Assembly: GCF_018812025.1 (NCBI RefSeq)
Contig: NC_063063.1
Coordinates: 3,340,172-3,404,171, forward strand
Source: Megalobrama amblycephala
Lineage: Eukaryota > Chordata > Actinopteri > Cypriniformes > Xenocyprididae
Direction: 5' to 3'
Length of the DNA: 64,000 bases
Positions 24,201 through 34,857 of this stretch are shown in pieces. Numbering within the stretch: the stretch's first letter is position 1; each line of letters starts with the position of its first letter. The notes below the pieces were generated by a model. The model saw only the letters and a program-made list of their open reading frames with translations. It did not search any database and was not told where the DNA came from. The position numbers and the translations under genes are program-made.

Positions 24201-25626
24201 TTTATCTGGGGTTCAGAATAAGATGTATTTTAAGATATACATAATATATTAAGTAATTATTCATAACATTACTATTTCATTCTGCTTTCTATAGAAAAAA
24301 ATAGTGAAAAAAATCTGCAAATAGATTTGTGAAAAAAAATAAACAAATAAAAAAAAAATGCTTTGCTTTATAGCAGCATTGGTCATCAAAAAAATCAGTG
24401 AATTTTGTTTTTTAAGGAGGTGGTCCTTGGGGTACGGAGCCCCACACATGTTATGCAGGAAAAATTTGTTTATTGTGGCCACAAATTAACAGTTTGTTCC
24501 TACGATTTATCATTTCGTCAGCACATTTTACTAATTCTTTACTAATTCATTTTTTGCACAATATAATATTTAATTCCCTCGATTTACTAAATCATGGCCA
24601 CGTTGTAATAATTTGTTCCCTTGTTTTAGTTAAATGAAATTGAGGGAATGAATTAGTACAACGTGCCCACGATTTACTAAGAAAAGAGAAAGAATTCCTA
24701 ATATATATTTTTGTCTGCATGTCATGTGTGAGGCTCCATATTGTGGTCCTTGGCATTAAGAAGTTAAAAAAAACCTGTTGTAATTGATATCCCTGTAAGG
24801 TCTTTCTCACCAGTAACACATTAGCTAAATCTTGATGAAGTGAATCGTAATTCATTCAGGCTTCTAATCTCATATGTTCATGCATTGTTTATGGTAATCA
24901 TGCATATGGCAGCAGCGGAAAGGCCACCAGGCCTGTTTTTCTCCCTCTGAATACTCATCTCCTGCTGAAATACCATAGGGTTAATTAGTGGAAGGGGGTT
25001 TAGGGCCGATTTATAGCCGAGATCCTCCCTTCAGAAGACAGATGATTACTTTGAGAGGGGGCGTACTGTCCTACACAGTCAATATCAGATTCATTTCATT
25101 CATGCATGCTGTTAAAGTCAGCTGAAACCATTATGTCATAATGAAATGACCTGCACATTGAGAAGGATTTAGAAATGCTTCTTTAGATTTGCTGAGAAAT
25201 TACTTTCCATGCCGCCCAGCTGTCAGAATTTTATTTCATGCGTGGCTCACCTTGATCTTTGTGGCTGATGCCACTGCATAAATGCATAGAAACTGGTCTC
25301 CATGGCTGCAGATAACTCCCTCTTCGATATACGATGCTACTGTGGCATTTGCAAGCGAGTGGGAAACCAGTCAGGAAGAGATTCATTCCTGGTTGCTGTA
25401 GATTTTATTGCCGTATTGCCAAATTGACTTATGCGTCAATAACATATAAGAGTGGCCAAGATAAAGAAAAGGACAAATCTAGTTTAAAACACATGCAGTA
25501 AGTTCTGTACCATACTCTTTGACTTTTATACATTATTTTACAGAAAACTTGACATTCATGCATTGTGGTGCAAATAAAGATTCTTTACACCTTAAATACA
25601 GAAATGTACACATCTTTTTAAAATGT
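24201..25626. other. Intron sequence; possible conserved noncoding segment
   Basis: Mostly AT-rich. The segment 24890-25080 is GC-richer and non-repetitive, with ATGCATATGGCAGCAGC, GGGTTAATTAGTGG and GATGATTACTTTGAG. It lacks an open frame and could be regulatory. No exon was recognised. Confidence 0.4.
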
Positions 25627-27050
25627 TTAACCCTCTGGAGTCTGAGGCTGATTTGGGGCCTGGAGAAGTTTTGACATGCCCTGACATTTGTGCTTTTTTC
25701 AGTTGTTCATAAACTTATTAATGACAAAGGTGTCATTACACTGTATTCAGCACAAACTAGGCTACAATAATATGTGAGGAACATGTATGTACATGTTTGT
25801 GTTTTTGAAGGAATAACGTTTATGCGTGGTTATTGAAAAAACAAAAAAATTAAGTCACTGAAATAAGGCCAAAAATATATATTAAATCTGTGTTTACAAG
25901 ACTTCTGGGTATTGGAGGTTGTAGACTAGAGTTTTTGCTTCAAAATTATGTAAAAATTATAATGCCTACTTGTTCATATAAAATAGTATATTGATTTAGT
26001 TTTTGTAAGACACTTTTTGTCAAGAAACAGTATGCGTGGAGGCGTGAATCATCATGAATAATGGGTGATTTACACCTGAGAAGACAAAAGAATTGCATAA
26101 AGAACCTCTAATGGTGCTGCATAATAATGAGGCCTTTCAGTCAGGTAGGCTGTGAAAAAAACCTCTGTAATCATGTCTCAGCTCAATTTAAAATAATGGT
26201 ATTCTATTATATTCTTTAAAATATAATGTATTTCTGTGATGCAAAGAGTCTGAATATAGGTTTTTAGTTTCAAAGCATGCACATTTGGAGAAATATTGAT
26301 GGATTCTCATGTTTATGTAAATTTTCTATACAGAGGAGTTATTCTATATTCATTGTCATAACTATGAGCGCTGGTGTTTTCAATTCATACTTGCAGCCGG
26401 AGGGCGCTCTCTGTGCACATTTAGTCCACAAATTATTCTAAAGAAGAAGAGGACATATCAGGAACTAACAGCATGTCTTCCAGAGGTCGCTAACCATGGC
26501 TTTTACATACAGATAAACACTTTTCAAGACAGTAAATACATGATTAAGATGATGTATGCCTGTATTGACTCATAATTTGCCTCTGAATAGCGCTGGCTCC
26601 ATGGGCGTGGCCGCATTAGCGGATAATGAGCTGAATCACAGACTTCTGACATGGCTCTGTTTTCATACAGATTACATAAACACAAAATTTTTGTTTTCGA
26701 TATGACTTGCACGATTTAAAACCTGACATCTCTTTAGACATAAGTCTAATTTTTTTGTGATTAGTATTCACTAAGTTATAGTTAATTTTCTGAGAACTAT
26801 CAGATTAAACTTTGTTCAGAGGGAGAGAACAGATCATGCATCATTTTAGTTTTCTTTATTTTGCAAAAAGCACAAAATTTTGTTTTTACTCTGAGTGTAT
26901 ACAAATAAAAGAAGATATTCTATAGTTTCAATTGATATATTACTTATGTCTCTATGGCAAAAAATGACAGAGTATTTTAAGTCTGTTTTGCTGCAATGTG
27001 AAAAAAACCTGCAAAACGCGCCGGCGCGTTTTCAGACCTCAGGGAGGTAA
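25627..27050. mobile_element. piggyBac-like TTAA element, copy 1 (1.42 kb)
   Basis: The left end TTAACCCTCTGGAGTCTGAG and the reverse-complemented right end (TTACCTCCCTGAGGTCTGAA) form inverted repeats. The flanking TTAA is decayed to GTAA on the right. CCCT next to TTAA is the usual piggyBac arrangement. It is homologous end to end with 48307-49781. No full transposase; a 62-codon minus-strand frame (26524-26712) is shared with the second copy. Confidence 0.8.
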
Positions 27051-27482
27051 ACAAAGTTTTAGAGATGAAAAGGCATTTTTTGTAACCAAATATAATAGCT
27101 AACTTTATATTAAAATTAATTCATAAATACCACTACATAACAATTTTTGTAATTGCCTTGCCATATTGTCTAAATTTTATTATGCTACATAATAAGTTTT
27201 GGTTTTGATAAATTTCATTCTTTTCTCCCAAAATATCAAAATGAATTTTAATAATAATAATAAAAAGTTAAAACATTTTAATTTAAATGAATATATAACG
27301 CATTGTTATGTAATATGTATGTAATAAAATTAAGCCTTATAACTGTTTATGGATTTGGCTCTAGTTGAACTTCATCAGGAACAATACATACAGGCATTTA
27401 ATGCTTATTATTAGGCATAATATGCTTATATACAGACCCAAAAGTTTCAGTATATATGCAAACATGTTTGTGCTTCTATTTT
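27051..27482. other. AT-rich intron
   Basis: Low-complexity AT-rich DNA. It ends next to the two minus-strand AATAAA signals at 27483-27503 that would serve the candidate exon at 27712-27927. Confidence 0.4.
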
Positions 27483-27711
27483 TTTATTCCCAGTGTGTTT
27501 ATTCCCAATTGTAACATGAACAAGAGGCAGCACAGACAGGCAAGAGAAAAAATTATTCAATGAAACAACATATTTAACAAAGGTATCAGTAGTCAGTACG
27601 TGGACATCAGTAGTGAAAGCGTGCATGGAAGTGGACTGTAAGCTCTGTAAGGTCTGAATGATTAACACAAATAAATATAATCAACAAAAAAAAACAACAG
27701 AAGTCAGCCGC

Positions 27712-27927
27712 TCAGTCACATCGTAATGCGCTCCAGGCAATCCACAGCGCTGCAGTTATTATAGCCCCAATAATGAGCCTCGGGTGGGAAAATCTCACCC
27801 CGACAAACACCATACCTGCAAACCAAACACAACAAAAGAAAAAACACAGGCCCAGCAACCTCAGGCTGTTAATATTCTTCTCTGTATCTTCAGAGGATCT
27901 TCCCTCTTGAGACGCTTTCCACTCTCT
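27712..27927 (-). CDS. Candidate 3'-terminal coding exon of an unrecognised membrane protein, antisense to slc39a11
   Basis: On the minus strand, a reading frame with no internal stop runs from a possible acceptor (ATCTTCCTGTCAACACAG, AG at 27928-27929) to a TGA at 27712-27714. It gives about 71 residues. A polar start with REWKASQEGRSSEDTEK is followed by a first hydrophobic helix (LRLLGLCFFFCCVWFAGMV), a short basic turn (VRFSHPR) and a second helix (LIIGAIITAALWIAW), ending SALRCD. Two AATAAA signals follow the stop on the same strand (27498-27503 and 27483-27488), which would give a 3' UTR of about 210-230 bases. The frame overlaps no repeat I can recognise. There is no ATG upstream in frame, so it would have to be a downstream exon. 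I do not recognise the protein. A chance open frame in AT-rich DNA is the main alternative. Confidence 0.33.
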   Translation of the reverse strand, partial: REWKASQEGRSSEDTEKNINSLRLLGLCFFFCCVWFAGMVFVGVRFSHPRLIIGAIITAALWIAWSALRCD

Positions 27928-28374
27928 CTGTGTTGACAGGAAGATATTGCATTTCTAATCATCAAAGTATCAGTTCATTGCAGCCTGTTGCTCTCTCTCA
28001 TCTGCCTCTTGTTAACTTTAATAGTAATTAACTCTGTCTTGACTCGTGAGAGACTGAAAGAGCAAGAGACATCCGGGAATTTCTTTCAGGTTAATCTCGA
28101 TTTTGGCTTCAAGTGTAACTGCCCTGGTGGTTTGGGAGATCTTTCCCTCCACACAATCTCATGCACCCAAAATATTCTGTTTAATAGGTGCAAATTTGGT
28201 GTGTTTGTCCCTGCCAGTCATGCATGTTTTTTTTTTTTTTTTTTAAATCATGTGGAAATGAATTGTCAAATTCTAAGCACTAAATAAAAAATAAATAAAT
28301 TTAAAACTGAAAAAAACTAAAACTGAAATAAAAATAAATTGAACCTAAATAGCATTATTTTTTTAAAAAATACA
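27928..28374. other. Intron sequence without recognised gene
   Basis: A plus-strand open frame from a TTG at 27988 to 28287 begins with a hydrophobic leader-like stretch (SLICLLLTLIVINSVL) but has no ATG near its start and no recognised similarity, so I do not call it. A T-run lies at about 28228-28244. Confidence 0.4.
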
Positions 28375-28379
28375 CTAAT

Positions 28380-28791
28380 TGTAACGGAGGCGGGACTCAG
28401 GTAGGGATCCAAATGCAAAGCTTTATTTACAGTGAGCGTTGTCATACAGGCAGGGTCAAACGGGAGCAAACGGGAACAACAAGGAACAGGCAGAATCGTA
28501 GTCAGGGTGCAGGCAATGGTCAGGACAGGCAGCAACGGGTCAACAAGCAGGAAACAGGCAGGAACGGTAACACAGGACAGGCAGACAGGATATAACGCTT
28601 GGAAATGCAACACAGGGAAAACAAGACCTAGCAGTGAGGTGATGTGTGTAAGAGTCTTTTATAGTCCTGGTAATGAGCTGCAGCTGGGTGTGGTGATTAG
28701 TGATTAGTGTTAAGTGTGTGCAGGTGAGTGGCAGAGAGGATGATGGGAGATGTAGTCCGGGAACTGACAGGAACAGACGGTGATCATGACA
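28380..28791 (-). mobile_element. Solo LTR of an LTR retrotransposon, 412 bp
   Basis: It starts TG, ends CA and is flanked by a perfect 5-bp duplication CTAAT (28375-28379 and 28792-28796). Read on the minus strand it starts TGTCATGATCACC and has a TATA box TATAAAAG (28656-28663) and later AATAAA (28422-28427), in the order expected of U3-R-U5. No internal retroelement sequence is present, so it is a recombined solo LTR. The family is not named. Confidence 0.85.
28656..28663 (-). promoter_or_regulatory. LTR TATA box
   Basis: TATAAAAG on the minus strand within the solo LTR, about 230 bases upstream of the LTR polyadenylation signal. This is a remnant promoter of the retrotransposon; activity is unknown. 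Confidence 0.55.
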
Positions 28792-28914
28792 CTAATAATA
28801 ATAATACAATAAAAAAAATTACAATAAAATTACAAACGCACATGATGAAATTACAAAAAATGACACTAAAATTAACATGAAAACTAAAAATAAAATAATA
28901 AAAGCAAATTCAAA

Positions 28915-29372
28915 ACACTTTAAAAAATGCTGGGTTAAAACAACCCAATTTGGGTTGAAAATGGACAAACCCAGCGGTTGGGTTAAATGTTTGGCCAACT
29001 GGGTAGTTTTATTTAACCCAATTATTGTTTAAAAATTACTGTACTGTAATGAACCCCAAATATGTTTGAAATGAACATTTATTAAAATGTTTATTAAATG
29101 AACATTTACTAATAAGTTTAATGAATAGTAATTAAATGATAAACATTTATTAAATTGCTTACTTTTGATTGTTGCCTCTAGTAATTATGTGTCTGATTTT
29201 TAATTTCCAACCTATTTTGGGTTCATTTTAAGTCAGACATATAGTCATTTTTAAACAATAGTTGGGTTAAATAAAACTACCCAGCAGGTTTGCCAAACAT
29301 TTAACCCAATCACTGGGTTTGTCCATTTTCAACCCAACTTGGGTTGTTTTTAACCCAGCATTTTTAGAGTGT
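28915..29372. mobile_element. Palindromic MITE with GCTGGGTTAAAA ends
   Basis: The ends ACACTTTAAAAAATGCTGGG and (inverse) ACACTCTAAAAATGCTGGGT enclose inverted arms of about 125 bp: AACAACCCAA, GGACAAACCCAG and GTAGTTTTATTTAACCCAA recur inverted at 29245-29370. The 458-bp element is non-coding. A TAA microsatellite follows at 29377-29420. Confidence 0.8.
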
Positions 29373-29421
<49 letters not shown>

Positions 29422-29899
29422 AAGTAACACTATAGCCATGCATATTTTGAGATTTCAAATTATGGCTCTCCAAGTCATAAAAGGTTGCCTACAGTGAAGA
29501 TGACAATTGAAAAGAATAAGCAGCTTTTAACAGCTTTGTGCACCTGTGTGTTTATTTGATTTATGTTTTGTGAGGAAACAGAAATAATATGTGAGATTGC
29601 AGAGCTGCATTAAGCGAGCGCAGGTGGGAAACATCATTGGAGTGTATATAAGGAGTAATAATGTTGTGGGTGTGGAATGAACCTCAGGAGGAAATGGAAA
29701 TGGAAAATTGCAACCCAGAAGTTTGGTGTTCACTGTTGGCTAAACTATACCCGTTTCATACCAGTGCTTAAAATGATTTTCTTTGAAACATACTTTGTTC
29801 TTCTTGTAAATCAGTTGAAACCTGAACCACTTCTTTACAGATTTATTTATTTATTTATTTTTTTCAGCTGAATATTTTTGTGCAAACCGTGGTACATTT
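29422..29899. other. Intron sequence without recognised gene
   Basis: No exon or named repeat; a TTTA run lies at about 29841-29860. Confidence 0.4.
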
Positions 29900-30335
29900 T
29901 ATTTTTTAGGATTCTTTGATGAACAGAACGTTCAAAAGAACAGCATTTATTTGAAATAGAATCTTTTGTAACATTATAAATGTCTTTACTGTCACTTTTG
30001 ATCAATTCAGTGTAGCCTTGCTGAATAAAAGTAAAAAATAGCCCTGACCCCAAACTTTTGAATGATAATGTGTGCTTTTTTCCACAAAAATCTGAAGCAG
30101 CACAACTGTTTTCAACATTGATAATAATCATAAATGTTTCTTGAGCATCAAATCATCATATTAGAATGATTTCTGAAGGATCATGATGTGACACTGAAGA
30201 CTGGATTAATGATGCTGAAAATTCAGCTTTGATCACAGAAATAAATTACAATTTACTATATATTCACATAGAAAACAGCTGTTTTAAATTGCAATAATAT
30301 TTCAGAATTTGTTACTGTATTTCTTTTAATTATTT
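29900..30335. repeat. Copy of the 1504-2397 element family (reverse orientation)
   Basis: It shares TTCAAAAGAACAGCATTTAT, ATTATAAATGTCTTTACTGT, CTGAAAATTCAGCTTTGATC and the CACTGAAGACTGGA block with the palindromic element at 1.5-2.4 kb. Ends are eroded. Confidence 0.8.
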
Positions 30336-30992
30336 TTTGCTTATTTAAGTAGAAAGTCTTTTAACAAACATCAGTCCAGTTTAATCCAGTTTTGCACCGT
30401 TTACAATATGCATTACAATAACTCAACTAGTCACTGGGGCTGGGGAAAGATTGTCTAGAGGCGTTGACTATTGAGTGTATTATTTTAGTGGTGATGTACA
30501 TAGGGAGACTCAATTCTCAAATAACTGGGAGCCACACAACTCCTCAAAGACTTTTAGAAATTTTCTGAAACTTGTCTGAATCTTTTTTAAAGCAGCACTT
30601 GTGTAACAGATTCACTGCCTTCAATAATGAATTTCGAGTCAACCACTGTGAGCCTTCAGATGTTCCTGTTGTTATGCAGAATCCACCGCTTTATGTTGTG
30701 GAGAGAGTAAATGGCAGTACTTTTCCTTTGCTGCTGTCTGTTGATGATTCTTTACACGTCAGCCGAGTGTCTGTCAGGACCTACAGATAAAAACTGCTTT
30801 AGAAAAGAGCTGCAGTGGAAAAAAACACTCAAACTGTTGGATGCCGTGAACTAGATGTTGCATCCGCGGGTATATTGAAGCACGTCAATCTGTGCCTGCT
30901 GCGTTACACAAAAACTGTCAGATATTGTGAAAATAATCCTATAAAATTAACTTAACCCAGTTTTTGAATAGAACAAATAACCCAGATATCTA
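30336..30992. other. Intron sequence without recognised gene
   Basis: Single-copy-looking intron; no exon was recognised. Confidence 0.4.
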
Positions 30993-31387
30993 TACTACTG
31001 CTCAAAAAGTTCAGATTTATTAATGTTTTCAAAAAAAGTCTACATTTATTTGATCAAAAAATGCAGTAAAAATTCTGAAATATTATTACAATTTAGAATA
31101 GCTGTTTGCTATGTGAATATATAGTAAAATATAATTTATTCCTGTGATCAAAGCTGAATTTTCAGCATCATTACTCCAGTGTCATAAGATCCTTCAGAAA
31201 TCATTCTAATATGATATTTTGTGGAATCTGTGATATATTTTTATTCCAAGATCATTTGATTATAAAGTTAATTTGATTATAAAGTTCAAAAGAACAGCAT
31301 TTATTTGAAATGGAAATAGTTTGTCACATTATAAATGTCACTTTTAATGCATCTTTGCTGAATATTTTTTTTTAAATGGTAGTGTAG
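30993..31387. repeat. Copy of the 1504-2397 element family
   Basis: A forward arm (AAAGCTGAATTTTCAGCATC, TCAGAAATCATTCTAATATG) is followed by part of the reverse arm (TTCAAAAGAACAGCATTTAT), with the centre shortened. Confidence 0.8.
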
Positions 31388-32608
31388 GATGGTTTTCACA
31401 AAAATATTAAGTAGCAAAGACTTTCAACATTGATGAGCACCAAACAGTTCTTTTAAATTGTAATATTTTGGTCAAATACATGGTGAGCTTTAATTACATA
31501 GTTGCATCTGAATTATGAATCATCCCACCATTAGACCTGCATGCAGACTTTGAGGTAATGAATCAGGAAGCATGCATTTATTTTTTTGTCCTGAAATCAT
31601 CTTTCCATTCTGTTTTTCTTTCTGCGTAGGCCTGTATTGGTTTACGCAGAAAAAGAGCCATTTCTATTCCCTTTTTTTTCCACCAGCTTTTTATTTTATC
31701 AAGCAGGTGGTCATGTGTTTACGTGACTTCTCGTTAGCTTGGCCGCAGAGGCACTCATGCAAGCTGCTCTTGACGACAGCCTCACGGCAACAAGTTCCAT
31801 GACAACCGCCTCTTCCTCTCGCAGATGGCATTAGCCGAACGCACTAAGCCTCACAGGCAACATCATCTCAATATATATCTCAGTTCTTGAGTGCATCTGG
31901 TTTTGCACGACTGTCCGATTATATCGAGCCATCGCTTACGTTATTGCTTATAAGAGTATGCGTGTGTGTTGAAGAGCCTTTTTATTGCATCGCAGGAAAG
32001 GTGCGACACGACTAATGAGAGGTGTACGGCTTGGTGTGAATCTAGGGAGTCATTGCAGGTTTATTACTTCACAGTAAAACAAAAAAGTACTGTATTTGAA
32101 GCGTGGAGGCTGAAGATCCTGCGATGCATTGTGGGATGGCGGGTAGGAGGAAAATTAATCTGCAAAACAGTTTTGGCATTTTTCTGATGAAGTTGGAAAG
32201 CAGAGCGTTGTGTGAAAGTGGAAATTTCCGTAGATGCGTATTCAAAGCTTTGCGCACGAACACACTCGTGTACACAGATTCCCTGCTGTCGACGGTTCTC
32301 TTATCTCATTTGTACAGTGTTGCTGTCCAGCTGTATTCCATCTGTCTGGACGCGCTGGAGAAACCGATAAACACTGGACAACGGCTCATCCGTCTTTCTC
32401 AGCGTGTGTTGTATGGCTTTGTGTGTGCCGAGGCCTGAACTCTTGAGATCTCTCTATCTGGACAGTCCCATGATGGTTAGTGTCCTCCTGAGACAACACC
32501 AACTGACACTTAAATCCTTAAGATGTTTGGATTGTGTAAATAAAAACGGATGTTGCGTATGTGCCAAGTTTAACGTTTCACTTTGGGGTTTTATGAGCGT
32601 CATGTTAT
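31388..32608. other. Intron sequence without recognised gene
   Basis: Overlapping open frames near 31970-32640 on both strands lack protein-like character and splice support. The stretch is less AT-rich than most of the window and includes GCATTGTGGGATGGCGG. Confidence 0.4.
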
Positions 32609-32678
32609 GGGGCCGTTTACGTAACACTCAAAACTGAAAATGTTTTATGCATTTTTGCCGTTCATTTATGCCAGGTTC

Positions 32679-33092
32679 CAGTGTTGGGCAAAGTTACTTT
32701 TAATAGAAATATATTGTGTTACTCCCTGAAAAAGTAACTGATTGCATTACTTAGTTACTTTTTATGGAAAGTAATGCATTGAGTTTTTCTCACTTGGGCT
32801 AGGCTTGCTTGTTTGATTTATTTAATTTTCTTAAGTTCTATTTTTGACAAATGTAAAGACCCTTTCACAGCAAAATTGAAATAAATAAGTGCAACCTTAC
32901 TCTCCATTTCTTGCAACATGGGGACAGGAGAGGTGTCAGTCTCTAAATGGGAAAACAAAGTAACTTGCATTACTTTTTTGAAAAAGTAACTCGGATATTT
33001 TGTTATAAATCTAAAAGTAATGCATTACTTTACTAGTTACTTAAAAAAAGTAATCTGATTACGCAACTTGCATTACTTGTAATGCAACACTG
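32679..33092. mobile_element. hAT-like MITE with CAGTGTTG ends
   Basis: It starts CAGTGTTGGGCAAAGTTACT and ends GTAATGCAACACTG. The 8-bp flanks CCAGGTTC and CCGAGTTC match at 6 of 8 positions. The interior is full of GTAACT/AGTTAC words in both orientations. At 414 bp it is non-coding. Confidence 0.78.
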
Positions 33093-33094
33093 CC

Positions 33095-33631
33095 GAGTTC
33101 ACACTGCACGGTTTCATCCCTGATTTTCACTCAGCAAATCAGTGCTCATTCACACGAGTGACAATCACGCATCAAAGACGTGATCCGAGAGAATTGGCGT
33201 GCTAAATATCTGAACCTGTCTGCGATTCAAAATCCTGCTGTGTGATATGAGATCTGATTGAAAATGACATCGGCGATGACCTACAGCCAATGAGAGCGCA
33301 AGATACAGGGCAGTGGGAAGTTCGGGAGGAACTCATTCCCCTTTTTTTCTTTTTCTCCTTTTCGCTGCAAATCAGCGCACTGACCATTTTTATCTGACGG
33401 GCTACCATTTTTAATAACATTACAGTCTCGTGCGAGAACTCAGGTCTCACGCGTGTCCTTGCGTTATTTCCTTACCGTTTCTCACCATTGTTTGATTGTG
33501 AAAGATTGTTTGCGGACTAGTCAGAGATGGCGATTCTTTCTATTATAAAGTCATGCAGCAGTGACTGAATGCTACCTCAATGTGAAAAGAACAGTGATCT
33601 GCCCACTTTGAAAATCGTGCAATGTGAACTC
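33095..33631. mobile_element. MITE with GAGTTCACACTGCACG ends
   Basis: The left end GAGTTCACACTGCACG mirrors the right end CGTGCAATGTGAACTC with one change. The element is 537 bp and non-coding. It abuts the element on its left with a gap of two bases. Confidence 0.68.
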
Positions 33632-33639
33632 TGCATTAC

Positions 33640-34352
33640 GGCCCCAGTATACTTGAAAACGAAATCGAAGAACGAACTGATGTGATGTCATTTCGAACAA
33701 AATCAGGCCAAAACGAAGTTCGTTTTGTGTTCTTTTTGGAAGTTCGAAACGGCTTGCCAAAGTGTACTTTCAGGAAAAGTTCACTTCAGCTCCAAAACAC
33801 CTTCGTACTACCATTGGTCAGTGATGATTACGTAATAGGGGGTGTGCACTGAGGCTCCGCCTTCACTCACATGGGATTCATTTTGTGTGTTTGAGTTCGT
33901 CGAGGTAAGAGCTCTGCGGGTGAAAACATGAACACACTGGATAGCCGCTTTATTGTACAAAATAAAGTTGTGCTTGTAAAAAAAATGAGGCATTAACACT
34001 GTTTTTCATGTTTGATACTATAAAGCTGCTTGATTTTAAGCAATCTATTGAATAAAGTGCTTTATGAAGACGTGACGTGACTGGAGTGCTACTTTGCAGA
34101 GCTCGTGCTAACATTCCCATGTTGTTATGATCAGACGCTTTTCTGATGCTTTCTATAATAAATGCTTGCTGTTTTCTAATTTTTGTTGTGTTTATTGTGT
34201 TACTGAGAAGAAAGTGCACGGCACATATTTACATATTCATCTAAACGGCATCAGATGTTCGTTTACAGTATATCGCTGGTCGTGCATTTCGAACTTCGTT
34301 TTACCCCTAAACGAAGAACGACAAAGAACTTTGTTTGAAGTATACCGGGGCC
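33640..34352. mobile_element. DNA element with GGCCCCAGTATACTT ends
   Basis: The left end GGCCCCAGTATACTTGAAAA mirrors the right end (reverse complement GGCCCCGGTATACTTCAAAC). Inner copies of AACGAAGTTCG/CGAACTTCGTT are also inverted. It carries the block shared with 17065-17205. At 713 bp it is non-coding. Confidence 0.75.
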
Positions 34353-34857
34353 TTTACAAGACAACAGAGTTTTGGGGCTCTGAAAATGCAAACTTTTGAA
34401 AACGGGTTTCAAAGTGCAATTTTTTGGAAATGATACCATTATCGTCTCTATGTAAATGACAAAAACACAAATTTGTGAGGACGGTGACATCATGTGTATT
34501 AAGTGTTCAGTCTATAGGGACGTAGTGTTTCTTTACAAAGTTGCATCGCCAACTACTGGCCTGGCAGCAGAATACAGCTTTTTAAGTCGCTTTTGCGGAT
34601 CTGTGTGAACGGGGATCGTTTTGACAACGTTGTTGTCTGTACGCGAATCTTTTCAAAAATGCAAAGGAAAACTTTTCTGTTTTTTGTACATTGTTGTTAT
34701 GTAAACGTACCCCAAGACTGCACTATGACAAAATGTATTTGATTACTTATATTTTTTATAATTGTGATTTATTTCGATTTTTTTTTATTATGAATTTGCA
34801 TGTGTTTAACTTAAGACAAGCTGAGAAGTGTATTCTTATTGTTATACAGTATATGAT
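34353..34857. other. Right part of the nested element and intron
   Basis: 34353-34713 is the remaining body of the outer element, including AACGTTGTTGTCTGTACGCG. The rest is AT-rich intron. No gene. Confidence 0.45.

Larger units (their letters stand above)
32609..34713. mobile_element. Composite nest bounded by GGGGCCGTTTAC-type inverted ends
   Basis: The left end GGGGCCGTTTACGTAACA is mirrored by GTTATGTAAACGTACCCC at the right end. Three other inverted-repeat elements (32679-33092, 33095-33631 and 33640-34352) lie inside. The outer ends are diverged and no target duplication is visible, so the outer assignment is moderate. Confidence 0.55.

Noticed and set aside
27988..28287. 99-codon plus-strand frame with signal-peptide-like start
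   Set aside because: It starts at TTG, ends in a T-run-encoded phenylalanine stretch, and has no recognisable domain or splice support. The opposite strand has the better signals.
31966..32637. Cluster of overlapping frames on both strands
   Set aside because: Overlap on both strands with no protein-like composition suggests chance in a less AT-rich stretch.
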